Positions 27,401-41,600 of a stretch of 64,000 nucleotides of DNA are shown here, one piece after another. Made by a program: the position numbers and the translations under genes. Under the pieces are notes generated by a model. The model was not told the origin of the DNA. It saw only the letters and a list, made by a program, of their open reading frames with translations, and did no database searches. The stretch is from contig NC_088780.1 of assembly GCF_958450345.1 (NCBI RefSeq), forward strand, positions 171,350,726 to 171,414,725, in the 5' to 3' direction. The stretch comes from Calliphora vicina (Eukaryota > Arthropoda > Insecta > Diptera > Calliphoridae). Within the stretch, counting starts at the first letter, position 1. Each line of letters starts with the position of its first letter.

Positions 27401-30400
27401 GATTTCTATTTTCAAAACAAAATAGAAATTTATTCAATATGAAATTTAATGGCAAGAAGCTTATCGGTCACTTTTACCTTAAAATAATCTTATAATAACC
27501 AAATGTTTCTTATCTGTCCGACAACATCAACATTTAATTTGGATAGCAAGATTTGTATTAGATTTATAATCGTTAATTTCGAAATGGGACTTTTGGATCA
27601 TTTATGGATTGATATTTTTTTAAAGACCAATATTTTTGGACGTTACAAAAATCATCACACACGTATAAACATGTTATTTTTATAAAAATTACAAAAATTA
27701 TATTTTTCCACTTTTTTCATTTTTAATTCCTTTTTTCATCCCCTTGTTCCGCGTCTAAGCTATAATATAATAGGAACAAGTAAGAAAGTATGGTCGGGCT
27801 TGACCCTACACTAAGTAAATGAGCAAAACCATTTTTCTTTTGATTCTAAGTACTTTAAGGTGGGTGTTAGATTAATATTTTTGGGCATTACAAACATCAG
27901 CACAAAAGCATAATACCCTCCCCACTATGATGTTTAGGGTATAAAAAGGGACACAAAATAATTTAGATAAATTTTATATTTTCTTGATTATTGAGCTGAA
28001 TCCGAGCCTGGAATAGCCTCAATGAAAATTTTTATTAATTCTTAATACGCTTTAGTTACTGAAAATACTTTTGTTTGCATTTTTTTTTAAATTTAAAGAG
28101 TTTGCAAAAAAACAAACTTGCATGACTGACTGATTCAAGAAAGGTCACATAAAACCCAGTTCTCGATCGGAGTTTTGCTTAGATTACTCTCCTAAAGCAC
28201 ACAATAAGTTATCTATCTTTATAAATAAAAATCAAATATCGTTCGTTGGTAATTGCATCAGTTGAGAACGGCCGAACCGGTATTTTTTTTTTTACATATT
28301 GGTCATAGTCCAACTTAGGTTTTTACGGAATGAAAAATTGACCACGCCCACTTTTTTCGATTTATCTAAAATCGGAAAACGGCTGCACCTATTTGGCTAA
28401 TTTGTTTTTAAATGTTCTTAATAGTCCACAAAAGTATTTTACGATCTGTGATCACTCATATTTCTGAACAAAAATCGATTTTTTGTTCAGATGAGCACGA
28501 TCTGTAAAAATATCTAAATTCGCTAATAACTTGGCCAATACGCGTTTAATCAAGAAAAGGAGCTCGATCTGTGATCACTCATATTTCTGACCAAAAACCG
28601 ATTCTTTATATAAAAACTCAAAATATCTAAATTCGCTAATAACTTGGCCAATAAGCGTTTAATCAAGAAAAGGAGCTCGATCTGTGATCACTCATATTTC
28701 TGACCAAAAACCGATTCTTTATATAAAAACTCAAAATATCAAAAATTGCTAATAACTTGGTCAAGAAGCGTATAAACAAGAAAAGGAGTTCGATATGCGA
28801 TCACTCATATTTAGATTTTTTATAAAAAAAACTCAAAATATCTAAATTAGCTAATAACTTGCCCAATAAGCGTTTAATCAAGAAAACAAGCTCGATCTAC
28901 GATCACTCATATTTCTTTTGTTCAGATGAGCACGATCTGTAAAAATATCTAAATTCGCTAATAACTTGGCCAATACGCGTTTAATCAAGAAAACAAGCTC
29001 GATCTGCGATCACTCATATTTCTGACCAAAAACCGATTTTTTATATAAAAACTCAAAATATCTAAATTCGCTAATAACATGGTCAATAAGCGTTTAATCA
29101 AGAAAACAAGCTCGATCTGTGATCACTCATAATTCTGACCAAAAACCTATTTTTTATATAAAAACTCAAAATATCTAAATTCGCTAATAACTTGGTCAAT
29201 AAGCGTTTAATCAAGAAAACAAGCTCGATCTGTGATCACTCATATTTCTGACCAAAAACCTATTTTTTTATATAAAAACTCAAAATATCTAAATTCGCTA
29301 ATAACTTGGTCAATAAGCGTTTAAACAAGAAAAGGAGCTCGATCTGTGATCACTCATATTTCTGACCAAAAATCAATTTTTTATATAAAAACTCAAAATA
29401 TCTAAATTCGCTAATAACTTGGTCAATAAGCGTTTAAACAAGAAAAGGAGTTCGATCTGCGATCACTCATATTTCTGACCAAAAACCGATTTTTTATATA
29501 AAAACTCAAAATATTTAAATTCGCTAATAACTTGGCCAATAAGCGTTTAATCCAGAAAAGGAGCTCGATCTGTGATCACTCATATTTCTGACCAAAAACC
29601 AATTTTTTATATAAAAACTCAAAATATCTAAATTTGCTAATAACTTGCCCAATAAGCGTTTAATCAAGAAAACAAGCTCGATCTACGATCACTCATATTT
29701 CTGACCAAAAACCGATTTTTTATATAAAAACTCAAAATATCTAAATTCGCTAATAACATGGTCAATAAGCGTTTAATCAAGAAAACAAGCTCGATCTGTG
29801 ATCACTCATAATTCTGACCAAAAACCTATTTTTTATATAAAAATTCAAAATATCTAAATTCGCTAATAACTTGGTCAATAAGCGTTTAATCAAGAAAACA
29901 AGCTCGATCTGTGATCACTCATATTTCTGACCAAAAACCTTTTTTTTTATATAAAAACTCAAAATATCTAAATTCGCTAATAACTTGGTCAATAAGCGTT
30001 TAAACAAGAAAAGGAGCTCGATCTGTGATCACTCATATTTCTGACCAAAAATCAATTTTTTATATAAAAACTCAAAATATCTAAATTCGCTAATAACTTG
30101 GTCAATAAGCGTTTAAACAAGAAAAGGAGTTCGATCTGCGATCACTCATATTTCTGACCAAAAACCTATTTTTTATATAAAAACTCAAAATATTTAAATT
30201 CGCTAATAACTTGGCCAATAAGCGTTTAATCCAGAAAAGGAGCTCGATCTGTGATCACTCATATTTCTGACCAAAAACCGATTTTTTATATAAGAACTCA
30301 AAATATTTAAATTCGCTAATAACTTGGTCAATAAACGTTTAAACAAAAAAAGGAGCTCGATCTGTGATCACTCATAATTCTGACCAAAAACCGATTTTTT

Positions 30401-33400
30401 ATATAAAAACTCAAAATATTTAAATTCGCTAATAACTTGGTCAATAAGCGTTTAATCAAGAAAAGGAGCTCGATCTGTTATCACTCATATTTCTGACCAA
30501 AAATCGATTTTATATAAAAAAACTCAAAACGCTAATAACTTGCCCAATAAGCGTTTAATCAAGAAAACGAGCTCGATCTGTGATCACTAATATTTCTGGC
30601 CTAAAATCGATTTTTTATATAAAAACTCAAAATATCTAAATTCGCTAATAACTTGCCCAATAAGCGTTTAATCGAGAAAACGAGCTCGATCTGTCATCAC
30701 TCATATTTCTGACCAAAAATCGATTTTTTATAAAAAAAACTCAAAATATCTAAATTCGCTAATAACTTGGTCAATAAGCGTTTAATCGAGAAAACGAGCT
30801 CGATCTGTGATCACTCATATTTCTGACCAAAAATCGATTTTTTATAAAAAAAACTCAAAATATCTAAATTCGCTAATAACTTGGTAAATAAGCGTTTAAT
30901 CAAGAAAACAAGCTCGATCTGTGATCACCCATATTTCTGACCAAATATCGATTTTTTATATAAAAACTCAAAATATCTAAATTCGCTAATAACTTGGTCA
31001 ATAAGCGTTTAATCGAGAAAACGAGCTCGATCTGTGATCACTCATATTTCTGACCAAAAACCGCTAATAACTTGCCCAATAAGCGTTTAATCATGAAAAC
31101 AAGCTCGATCTGTGATCACTCATATTTCTGACCAAAAATCGATTTTTTATATAAAAACTCAAAATATCTAAATTCGCTAATAACTTGGTCAATAAGCGTT
31201 TAATCGAGAAAACGAGCTCGATCTGTTATCACTCATATTTCTGACCAAAAATCGATTTTTTATAAAAAACTCAAAATATCTAAATTCGCTAATAACTTGG
31301 TCAATAAGCGTTTAATCGAGAAAACGAGCTCGATCTGTTATCACTCATATTTTTGAACAAAAATCTATTTTTTATATAAAAACTCAAAATATCTAAATTC
31401 GTTAATAACGTGGTCAATAATCATTTAAACAAGATAAGGAGCTCGATCTGTGATCACTCATATTTCTGACCAAAAATCGATATTATATATAAAAACTCAA
31501 AATATCTAAATTCGCTAATAACTTGTTCAATAAGCGTTTACTCAAGGAAACAAGCTCGATCTGTGATCACTCATATTTCTGGCCAAAAATCGATTTTTTA
31601 TATAAAAACTCAAAATATCTAAATTCGCTAATAACTTGGCCAATAAGCGTTTAATCAAGAAAAGGAGCTCGATATGTGATCACTCATATTTCTGACCAAA
31701 AATCGATTTTTTATATAAAAACTCAAAATATCTAAATTCGCTAATAACTTGGTCAATAAGCGTTTACTCAAGGAAACAAGCTCGATCTGTGATCACTCAT
31801 ATTTCTGACCAAAAATCGATTTTTTATATAAAAACTCAAAATATCTAAATTCGCTAATAACTTGGCCAATAAGCGTTTAATCAAGAAAACAAGCTCGATC
31901 TGTGATCACGAATATTCCTAGTCAAAAATCGATTTTTTATATAAAAACTCAAAATATCTAAATTCGCCAATAAGCGTTTAATCAAGAAAAGGAGCTCGAT
32001 CTGTGATCACTCATATTTCTGACCAAAAACCGATTTTTTATATAAAAACTCAAAATATCTAAATTCGCTAATAACTTGGCCAATAAGCGTTTAATCAAGA
32101 AAACAAGCTCGATCTGTGCTCACGAATATTCCTAGTCAAAAATCGATTTTTTATATAAAAACTCAAAATATCTAAATTCGCCAATAAGCGTTTAATCAAG
32201 AAAAGGAGCTCGATCTGTGATCACTCATATTTCTGACCAAAAATCGATTTTTTATAAAAAAACTCTAAATATCTAAATTCGCTAATAACTTGGTCAATAA
32301 GCGTTTAAACAAGAAAAGGAGCTCGATCTGTGATCACTCATATTTCTGACCAAAAACCGATTTTTTATATAAAAACTCAAAATATTTAATTTCGCTAATA
32401 ACTTGGTCAATAAGCGTTTAAACAAAAAAAGGAGCTCGATCTGTGATTACTTATATTTCTCACCAAAAACCGATTTTTTATATCAAAAACTCAAAATATC
32501 TAAATTCGATAATAACTTGGTCAATAAGCGTTTAATCAAGAAAAGGAACTCGATCTGTGATCACTCATATTTCTGACCAAAAACCGATTTTTTATATAAA
32601 AACTCAAAATATGTACATTGATTTACATGTAATCTGTTGTTGCAAGGTTTCGGTTTTTGACAATAGACTTATGTTCTTTGTCTCTCAGTAACGCTTCTAT
32701 GTATAATTTATTCTATGATACAGGACAACGTCTGTCGGGTCAGCTAGTTTTAAATAAATTTAAAAAGTTATAATTTTTATGTTTATGTTTTCTTTGTGTG
32801 CGCTCACAAAATATTCATCCTATTAGTGATTGAGTTTTTCATTCCATTATTTTACTTATGTTCTTAAGAATCCAATTTTTTCTATGATGAAAATAACTCG
32901 AGTTGATTTTAAGTATCACTTTTTAGTGGTTTTCAATACTTATACATAAATGATGATGATTTTTATTTTTTATAAGATTTTCATTTAAGTAACGTTTTTT
33001 GTTTTTATGACTGCGAAGAAGAATGAAGAAAAACTCGTACTGTGATTGAGGAAACATTTAATGGAATTTATTGGTTTCAGTGAAGCGTACCCACTAATAG
33101 AACCAACGGTCAGGCCAACCAGCGAATAGATTGGAAGGCTAGTCAAAGATGAAAGACTCAAATGTAAATAATTTTCCATGGTATAGAAAACAAAGAAAAG
33201 AAATCTATAGAAATTTGTTAAATAAACCAACCTAAAATATGTATATGTATTATAATATAATAATGCTTATTATTACCTCCCAGCCAACTCAGCCCTCTAG
33301 ATAAAATGATTGAGTTCTTCTTCAAGTAGGTGCTATTGCTTACAAGGGATCTTCCTTTTTATGTTTCTCTTTTTATTTTTTGGGGACTTACTTAGGTTTA

Positions 33401-35570
33401 TGACCTAAAGCTTAATCATTTTTATTTTTTGTTTTTATTTCTGTCTCCTTTCGCATTCATTTTCCTTGATTTTTTTTTTTGGGTGGAGGGTGGTTGTTTA
33501 GACTCATTCACTTACGTACAAGTTTACATACAAAAATAGCCTCACTCCTGCTAAATAGGAAAACAATTTCATTGAAATTGCAAAGAGCCTTAAAAGGGCA
33601 ATAAAATTAATGATAAGGATTTTATTTAAACCAAATAATATTTAACGTACAAAAACAATCTAATCATCATAACAACAACAGCAAAAACAACAACAAAAAT
33701 AATAATAATCATCATCAACATCAACATAATAACAATCATCATCATCATTATTATTGAAGTAACAAAATCTTCTCCTTTCTAAAACAATCTTCCAGTATTG
33801 GTAAAGGCATCCACCCAAGAAGGTTTACCGACATGGCGAACTCTAGTGGGCGAACGTATATTAATTGAATTTGAAATGCAATTTACTGTCAACTTAACAA
33901 GAGGTATGAATGGATAGATGGATATACTCCCACTAGCACCGTATATCCAACGGTACCACGAGTGCCAGTATTTATGCTAAACAGTGTTTGAGTGGATTTT
34001 AATTGTTTTCCATTGTTTAAATTTTCAAGATATTTTTGAGGTCATGTTTGAAGGACAGCAATTCGAACATTTTGGCTTTCAATTGCCCTCAGTATTGCGA
34101 ACTGCAATCATGAAAAAAGAAATGCTATTTAACGATTTTGAAGCCGTTTCGACGGTCATTAACAACTACAATGCTCTGCTCAATAAGCTCTCGTTATCCG
34201 AGGTACGACATTTTTCAGTTGCTCTTTTGATGTCATGTCCAATTTTCATGTTCTGAATTCAATTACAGGTGAACTTTTTGAGGGATCATCTATATGAAAC
34301 CGAAGTAGCTGTACAGGTGGGCGTCGGTCGATACACCTGGCAGTCTTTTAACATTAAGAAATACTGTTCTGGTGTAAACACACTGATGCGTAAACTTCAG
34401 TCGATAGTTTCGCAAATCAACTACATACGCGATGATATACGCAATCGTATTGACCAAATTAAAACCTTCAATATATTTGTCATCGAAGACAGCGACAGCG
34501 CAACTGAATCCATCATTCCGTTCGATGAAGCTGAATCACCAGATACGAACGGCAAGAAGGCCGAGCCTGCAGAAAATGAGACCAAGGTGGAGATAATACG
34601 CATAAAAGAATCTACGGAATCTATACTGAGCAATAAGAGGGAATGCGGCACGGGTATTTATCACTGCCAGGGTTATATGGAACGCCTGGAACAGGCTAGA
34701 ACTGAGAAATGTTCTCATATGAAAAGAATCTACGATTCCTTGGGCCCAGTTCTAATTAAACTAGAAAGTTTAGTTTTGGGTACGTTCACGGGCCGTTCCG
34801 AAAAAATGAGAGATTACTATGTCTTCTGGGAAGAGGAGACGTACAAGTGCATTTTAGAGTAAGCTAAATATTATGACCTTCAAATACTATAACTGAAATT
34901 ACGTTTTTACTCCAAAGTTTCACATACAAGAATCTGGAATGTTTCTTGGATCGTTTAACTGGTAAAGAAGCGATGTTTGAAATCAATGCCGTATTAGTTT
35001 TGTCGGAAATCATGTTGGAACCGACTTCAAATGAAATTAAGAACATGATTGTACAAGCAGCCAAAGATTTTCTAGAACGGTAACTATACAGATACAGATA
35101 CATATACATACATATATTTAATAATATTTAAATGACTTAAACGTTCAAATTCAATAGATTGAAAATGTTTACCCGCTGGATGGATGGCACCTGCTTGCCT
35201 TGTTCACCTACAGAACATTTTGCAGGCACAAAGTACACTTTTACATATTACGAAGATGTCATTAAGGTATTAGAATGTGATTTTATAAAAACAAACTCAA
35301 ATCTTACAACAAGACATTCTTTCAATACACTCTCAAAATTCAATAGATAAAAAACATTGGCGGTCTTCTAGTCAAGGTACAAGAACTGGCAAATCGTGTA
35401 GTTGAAGACGCAAAAAAATGTGTCAAAAAGTAAGTTTTATTTATGTTAAATAAGTAACTGTTCTCTACACACCTACAACTGTGTATGTATAGCAATGTAT
35501 TCGAATTCTATGTTTCCAACAAAAACTAAACACAAAATGTGATTTATATTCAAAATTCTTTTGAATATTT

Positions 35571-35603
<33 letters not shown>

Positions 35604-38600
35604 GTACATTAGACATGCCCTTAAAACAGTAGATTTGCTTTGGATGGGTCTTATTTTGTTGAAATTTAAGTGCAATCGGATAGATAACTAGTTAAAGGGG
35701 GGTCAGACGGCATGTATTGCTTGTGTTTTGTGCCATTTATTGGGACATTTTTCCACATGTAAACATATACATACCGTGTGATCCATATGAAACTTTGTGT
35801 ATGTAAAATACATGTGTATTACTCGTGACATTTTTGAAATTAGAGCATGTTCTATTTTCGTGTGTATAACTAAGTTTATACGTAGCCTATTCGCAAATAA
35901 AAATTATTTGCAATTAACTAATTCTCTGTTTATATGTCACATTAGTTACGGAAAATTCTTGTTTTTTACAACACTGTGTGAGTGAAAAATAAAAAAAACA
36001 AAACAAAAAAGAGTAAAGAAAAGTCATAACAAAATAAGTTTCATTGCATTAAATATATTTATTATATATTAAATGTTTTAAATAAATATATTGTTAAAAA
36101 CAACAAACATATAATCTAATAGAGGTTATGTCACATGCAATTACATATGTACGTTTGAACGTGGAAATTATGAATCGTATGTATAAAGTGAATTTTGACA
36201 TACACATGGAATTCCATATGTATCGAATACATGTCCCAATACACAAGCAATACATGCCGTCTGACCATCCTATTAGAAAGATAATTTTCTCTAGAAGCTT
36301 AGGTTTATTTCAAATGTTTAAAAAACAGTATTATAATCAACAAAATAATACCCATCCAAAGCAAAACTACTTTTTTAAGGGCATGTCTAATGTACATATC
36401 TGTACATATTTGTATGTATGTATGCCATGTACGATTTTGTATGAAGGTTTATTTGTAAACGTAATGCATGCGGCAAGTATGATAAAACCAACCCAACTAA
36501 CCAAATACCAACCAATGTACAACATTGATAGTTTTCCATTATATTGCCAACACACCCAACATATCTATCTACCCATTCGCCCACACAGACTCATTCACAC
36601 AAATGTTTATGTATGACAGCATCTTGACAAATAATGAATTTAAAAAAATTGCACTGAAATAAAATTGGAATAAAAACAGAAACTCATGTAATGAACAAGA
36701 AAGCCCAACAACAAACTACACATGTAATGCTTTTTCTCCTAATACAGTTGTGCTCGAAATTAGGCTACATAACACAGGTCAACAGCAGTAAATGGCTTAT
36801 ATAGGTTTGATACATCACCCAATGGCCCAAATTTTTATTTTTAATTTTTAGAAATATATAACTCGAAAACGATTAGTCCGATATTATTAAAATTAAGTAG
36901 TTTCGGAGTTATAATAACAAATTGAAGCAAAACAAGTATTTTTATTTAAACAAAAATATTTTTTTTTAATTGTTTTAGATTTTTTTTTAAATGGTTTTTA
37001 ATTTTTTTTTTCAAATTGTTTTTTAATTTTTTTAAAAAAGTTTTTTTATTTAAAAATAATTATTTATGACAAAAAAAAAATTTGTTGATGAAAATAAAAA
37101 ATCGAGTTAAAAAATATTTTCCAGATTTTGACCAATTGTAGGTCCACCTTACTATAGCCTTATATACAGCGTTGCAATGGACTTTGAAATATCTATCATT
37201 AAATATCCATATTGTCTATATTAATGACTTTGTAATCCAAATATAGATCAAAAATAGGGCAAAATTCGAGGTTGTCCCTGTTTTTTCCTTATATTTCCGC
37301 CATTTGTGGGCCGATTTTATATAGCAACCGAGCAGAAAGAATTCCCGATGTGTTGATGTATGAATCATGTATGTAAGTTATTTGGGGGCTACGAAAAGTT
37401 AATTTCAACATGTCTATATAGACTTCGCTATCTATAACGATCGAGAATATATGTATATTTGGCCTTGTAGATTTGTATGCACGATCAAAATGTAAAATAA
37501 ATTCTAAGAAATTATCCCAAAGAAACCAAATCTAAAATCAAATCCCATCTTGCGCATTTCGTCTTTTATATTATAATTTTCCAGGTTGTCTACCGTTACC
37601 CATAAAATTCCATTTCAGCTCAACTACCGTTATCGAAATAACTTTTAACAATTACCGTTCATCAATATTTACGATTAGTAAATATCTAAAAATACAAATT
37701 TCTAATTTTAATAATTAAGTTTATTGAAATCTACAGAATTTATAATATATTAGAACAGTTATGGGATTTGTGCCATTTTTGCCATTTTTGTCACTATTAC
37801 GTTTTGAGCTGCACAATGGCACAGTCGAAACTATTTTGGCACTTTTTATACTTTTCTAAATAAATCTAAAAAAATAGTTTTGAATTATAAAATTCTATAT
37901 GTTGAGCAATATTTTAAAAATAACGAAATTATCATGGATGATATATTTAGCACTTTTTCCTATACAAATCTAATTTAAAATGAAGTTTGGTTTCAAAATA
38001 AATAAATTTTAAGAAGATTTTAGTGAAATTTAGTGAAAATTTGTATAAATCAACAAAATAATATAGTAACGATTGTTCTATGTTTTCCTACACAAATAAT
38101 TTTTCAAAGATTAGCCCGCCAATATTGGACGCTTAAACTAGCAAATTAAAGAAAATAATCGATAACCCAAAACCAAAATTCGTTGATAAAACTTAATTTA
38201 ATTTGCGAGATATTGTAGAAAAACAAATTTGAATCAGCCCTCCAGTATTAGGGCATCATACTGACATTATGCCATTTGCAAATAAGAAATTTTGGCACTA
38301 TTGGACCAATTTTGGCACAATTTATACATCACTTTGGCACTAAATGTAAATTCTAAAATCCCATCACTCTAATAGAATAGATACTTTGTCTAATTAGCAC
38401 AGCTAGTTCTATGAACTGTAGGGTGATGGCTAATTGCACATAAGTGATTAAGAATAATCGAGAGAACAAGGTTATTTCTTAACAACAAAATAAAATTACA
38501 TATATATATGGATTTATAAAAAAAAAATGGAAAGGAAATGTTAAACGCCGAAAATTCCATTTGCGTATAATTTTTGTTGTACAATTGCACTATAAGACTG

Positions 38601-41600
38601 ACCAGAACTGTTTGAAAAACACTGGGTGACCAACTATTCGGTACATTATGCAAACACTTTGTATGCGTATGTGACATAATTCGAAGAACGTTTAAATATT
38701 CGATAATATTTTAAAATTTTTATTTCTACTTGTGTGAACAATGCAGAAACATACATACATTCATACATAAGTAAGTTTGAAAGCATGTAATCAAATGGTT
38801 ACTCAACCACTACAACTATATTGTATGGCTTTTTCCTATTCCAGAATACTAAAATTTAAAGATATGTTAAGTTTAACATATTTTTTGTAATCACAATAAA
38901 CAAATCCCTTTTCAATTCGTATTTTTATAAAATAAATTATTTTTGAAATTTGCTTGCCCGATTTGTATTCTTTACGGTGAGTGGTAATTTTGTAATTTCA
39001 TTTGTAATTTCTTGAATTCTGTATTCTTATTACGAGTCTGACTTTGGTTAAAATGAACTTTGAAACATGTATGAGACATCAATATATCGGGTTAGGTCCC
39101 GATTAGATTGCTATTGAAAATCGGAAAAATGGGTACATAAATAGCAAAATAAATAATTCTGGAGATCTATCAGTCTTTATATTTTCCCTTATCAACTGTG
39201 TAGAGTGAGCACAAAATTGTTACAACTTAATAAAAAGAATTTGTTGTTTTTTCTATTGTAATTTCTATTCAATTTCATTTTCTTATGGTCACATTTGCAT
39301 TTTCTTCTTGCTACTTACAGATTTAGAAAATATTACAATCTGTGGGCATTCGATAAGGAAACAATTTGTGAAAAATATGTGAATCGTGGTGTGCCACTTG
39401 TACAGCTTGACGAGAAATTTACATTTTATGCAAATATCATGGACGAACTGCAGCAGTTGCCAATATACTACGATGTCCAATGTATACGCATAAATTTAAA
39501 ACCATTACTGGACACTATTTGCCAACATGCTCAGCAATGGCGTACTAAGTTGGGCGAAAAGTTGGCAGAACGAACTATTGCCAATATGGATAAAATGCGA
39601 TTTGAAATCAAAGTAAGTATCTGGTCTCGTCTCACATACGAGTCGTTCTCTCGAACGATACAAAAACTAGCAAAACTCAACAGAAAAACTGTTGCAATAT
39701 ACCATCCCAATACCAAGTATGAAATATTAAGAAAAGTTTTATTTTCCACATAGTTAGAACTACTCGTAAGTATGACATGATATGGTTTCGTAATGAGTTG
39801 TTGCAAATTCAAAAAATTATGTGCATGTTTATACGTAGAAAAACGTGTAAACATGTGAGATAAAATGAACAAGTATGTGGCAGGAGTCACATCATACATG
39901 AGTATCATAATACATGTTACGAATAGTTATGTATAATGTCAAAATATTAAATATATTTAATAACATGCATCGGACATTTCTGTCGATCTATTTTTAATTA
40001 ATCGACAGATCGTTACAACTAAAAATTTTAAATGTTTGAAGTGGATGATAACAACGAATTCGAATTATTCGAACAAGTTAAATACTCTTATTCGAATTAT
40101 TCGGTTTATTCGAACAAAAGAAAAATCAAATAATTTGGATACCCTAACTCTTACATACATATCGCACTTGATCTACAAGATTTTTTTAAAATTACACTTT
40201 TTGCAACAAATCAACTAACGACATCAATATCTACTGTGAAAATTTCAACGTATTCTGATTACTCTTTCATCTCGAAAATCATATCAACAAAAAGGTTAAT
40301 ACCAAGGCGTATTAATCAGTTGAGAGCGTCTCGACAACAAATACAACAAAGACAATATTTCTTAGTTGTCAAGAGACTGAGAATGTCAAAAGTAATATGG
40401 CATATGAAAAATATAAAAAACAAACAAATAAACAAATAAAGGAATTACTGGTAGTTTTTTATATGAAACATATAAAAAACAAACAAATAAAGTATCATTT
40501 ATTGGTAGTTAGCTCTAACACGGTATTTTTTGGAAGATTCAATATTAAAAACGTCGAAACGAATAAAAAGTTTGGTGATTCCAGTGGAACTATCCAGCTA
40601 TCCATTTAGCTATGTCCGTCTGTCTGTGTAAAACCCTCGCACGTCCAAAATACACAACCAAATTCTTTCAAGGAATTTGGTATTGAAAATCAGCAGGAAA
40701 ACAAATCTCATGGACTAAAATGGGAGTCAATTTCTAAAAAATTTTATGCATTTTCACCAAAAAATTTCCAATATTGCTTATTTTGTTTACTGCAAAGCTT
40801 TGAAAAAAATTTTTAAAACAATTTTCAGTTTTTTTATTATTTTCAATTCAAATATTGTGAATGTCAACAACAAACAGTAAACAACTTTTTGACACTTTCA
40901 AACACATCATAAATAAATAAACAATAATCAGCTGGGCTCGTAACTTCACCTATTTAATACACCTTGGTTAATACCTTTTAGAAAAGTTGAAATATAAATG
41001 CATCGTATATTTTCATAAAAAATTCATGTTAAAAATAATCAAATTGTTTTATTTGAATTTGGTAATATTTTGAGTTGATACTGTTTTGTTGATAAAATAA
41101 TACAAAAAAATATCGAAAAGTTTCAGAAAAATTATATTAACTCAAAAAATAAATTTTTTTGTTGCAATAATTGCAACTGAAAATTTTGAGTTAATATCCT
41201 CTTGTTGATCAAGTACGATATACCGTTGCCCTAATAGAGAAAGGCCCTAATCGTGTTTTTTTGTAATCACAGATTTTCGTTTATTTCGTTAAATGCCTGG
41301 ATCATATATCATATTTTGCCAAAACATTTCGACTTAAAACAAAACGAGTTAGGGCCTCTCTATTACTACGTTAATACGTAGCCTATTCGCAAATAAAAAT
41401 TATTTGCCATTAACTAACTCACTGTTTATAAGTCACTTTAGTAACGGAAAATTCCTGTTTTTATGAGATGCCGGATGGTAAATTTTAATAATTTTGTAGC
41501 AATGTTATTGGTAAAAATATGATAAATTTTTTTATTTTTTTAAATGCAAGAATGAAAGAATCTAAATTTCTTGTTTGTCTTGCAATAATATTAATGAAAT

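Larger units (their letters stand above)
26531..33795 (+). other. Intron 17 (7.3 kb)
   Basis: Dominated by a Helitron with a tandem array (28216-32747). Upstream lies a short dispersed repeat (27775-27947); downstream are simple repeats of CAACAA/AATAAT/CATCAT type at 33670-33755. Sequence at 26600-27770 and 32750-33660 is AT-rich with nothing recognised. Confidence 0.65.
35430..39320 (+). other. Intron 23 (3.9 kb)
   Basis: Contains an ACATACAT simple repeat (35574-35600), a hAT-like element (35610-36389), a dispersed repeat (about 36950-37460), a TACCGTTACC-type repeat end (37582-37690) and a possible hAT-like element (37751-38371). The rest is AT-rich. Confidence 0.6.

Noticed and set aside
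28440..32612. Regular repeats considered as CRISPR-like or centromeric satellite
   Set aside because: Units are contiguous with no unique spacers, and they lie within Helitron ends inside an intron of a fly gene.
36128..36616. 162-codon ORF, one of the longest in the window
   Set aside because: It crosses the right arm and target duplication of the 35610-36389 element and has low-complexity, non-protein-like composition.
39531..39908. 125-codon minus-strand ORF
   Set aside because: Antisense shadow of dynein exon 24 extending into the intron.
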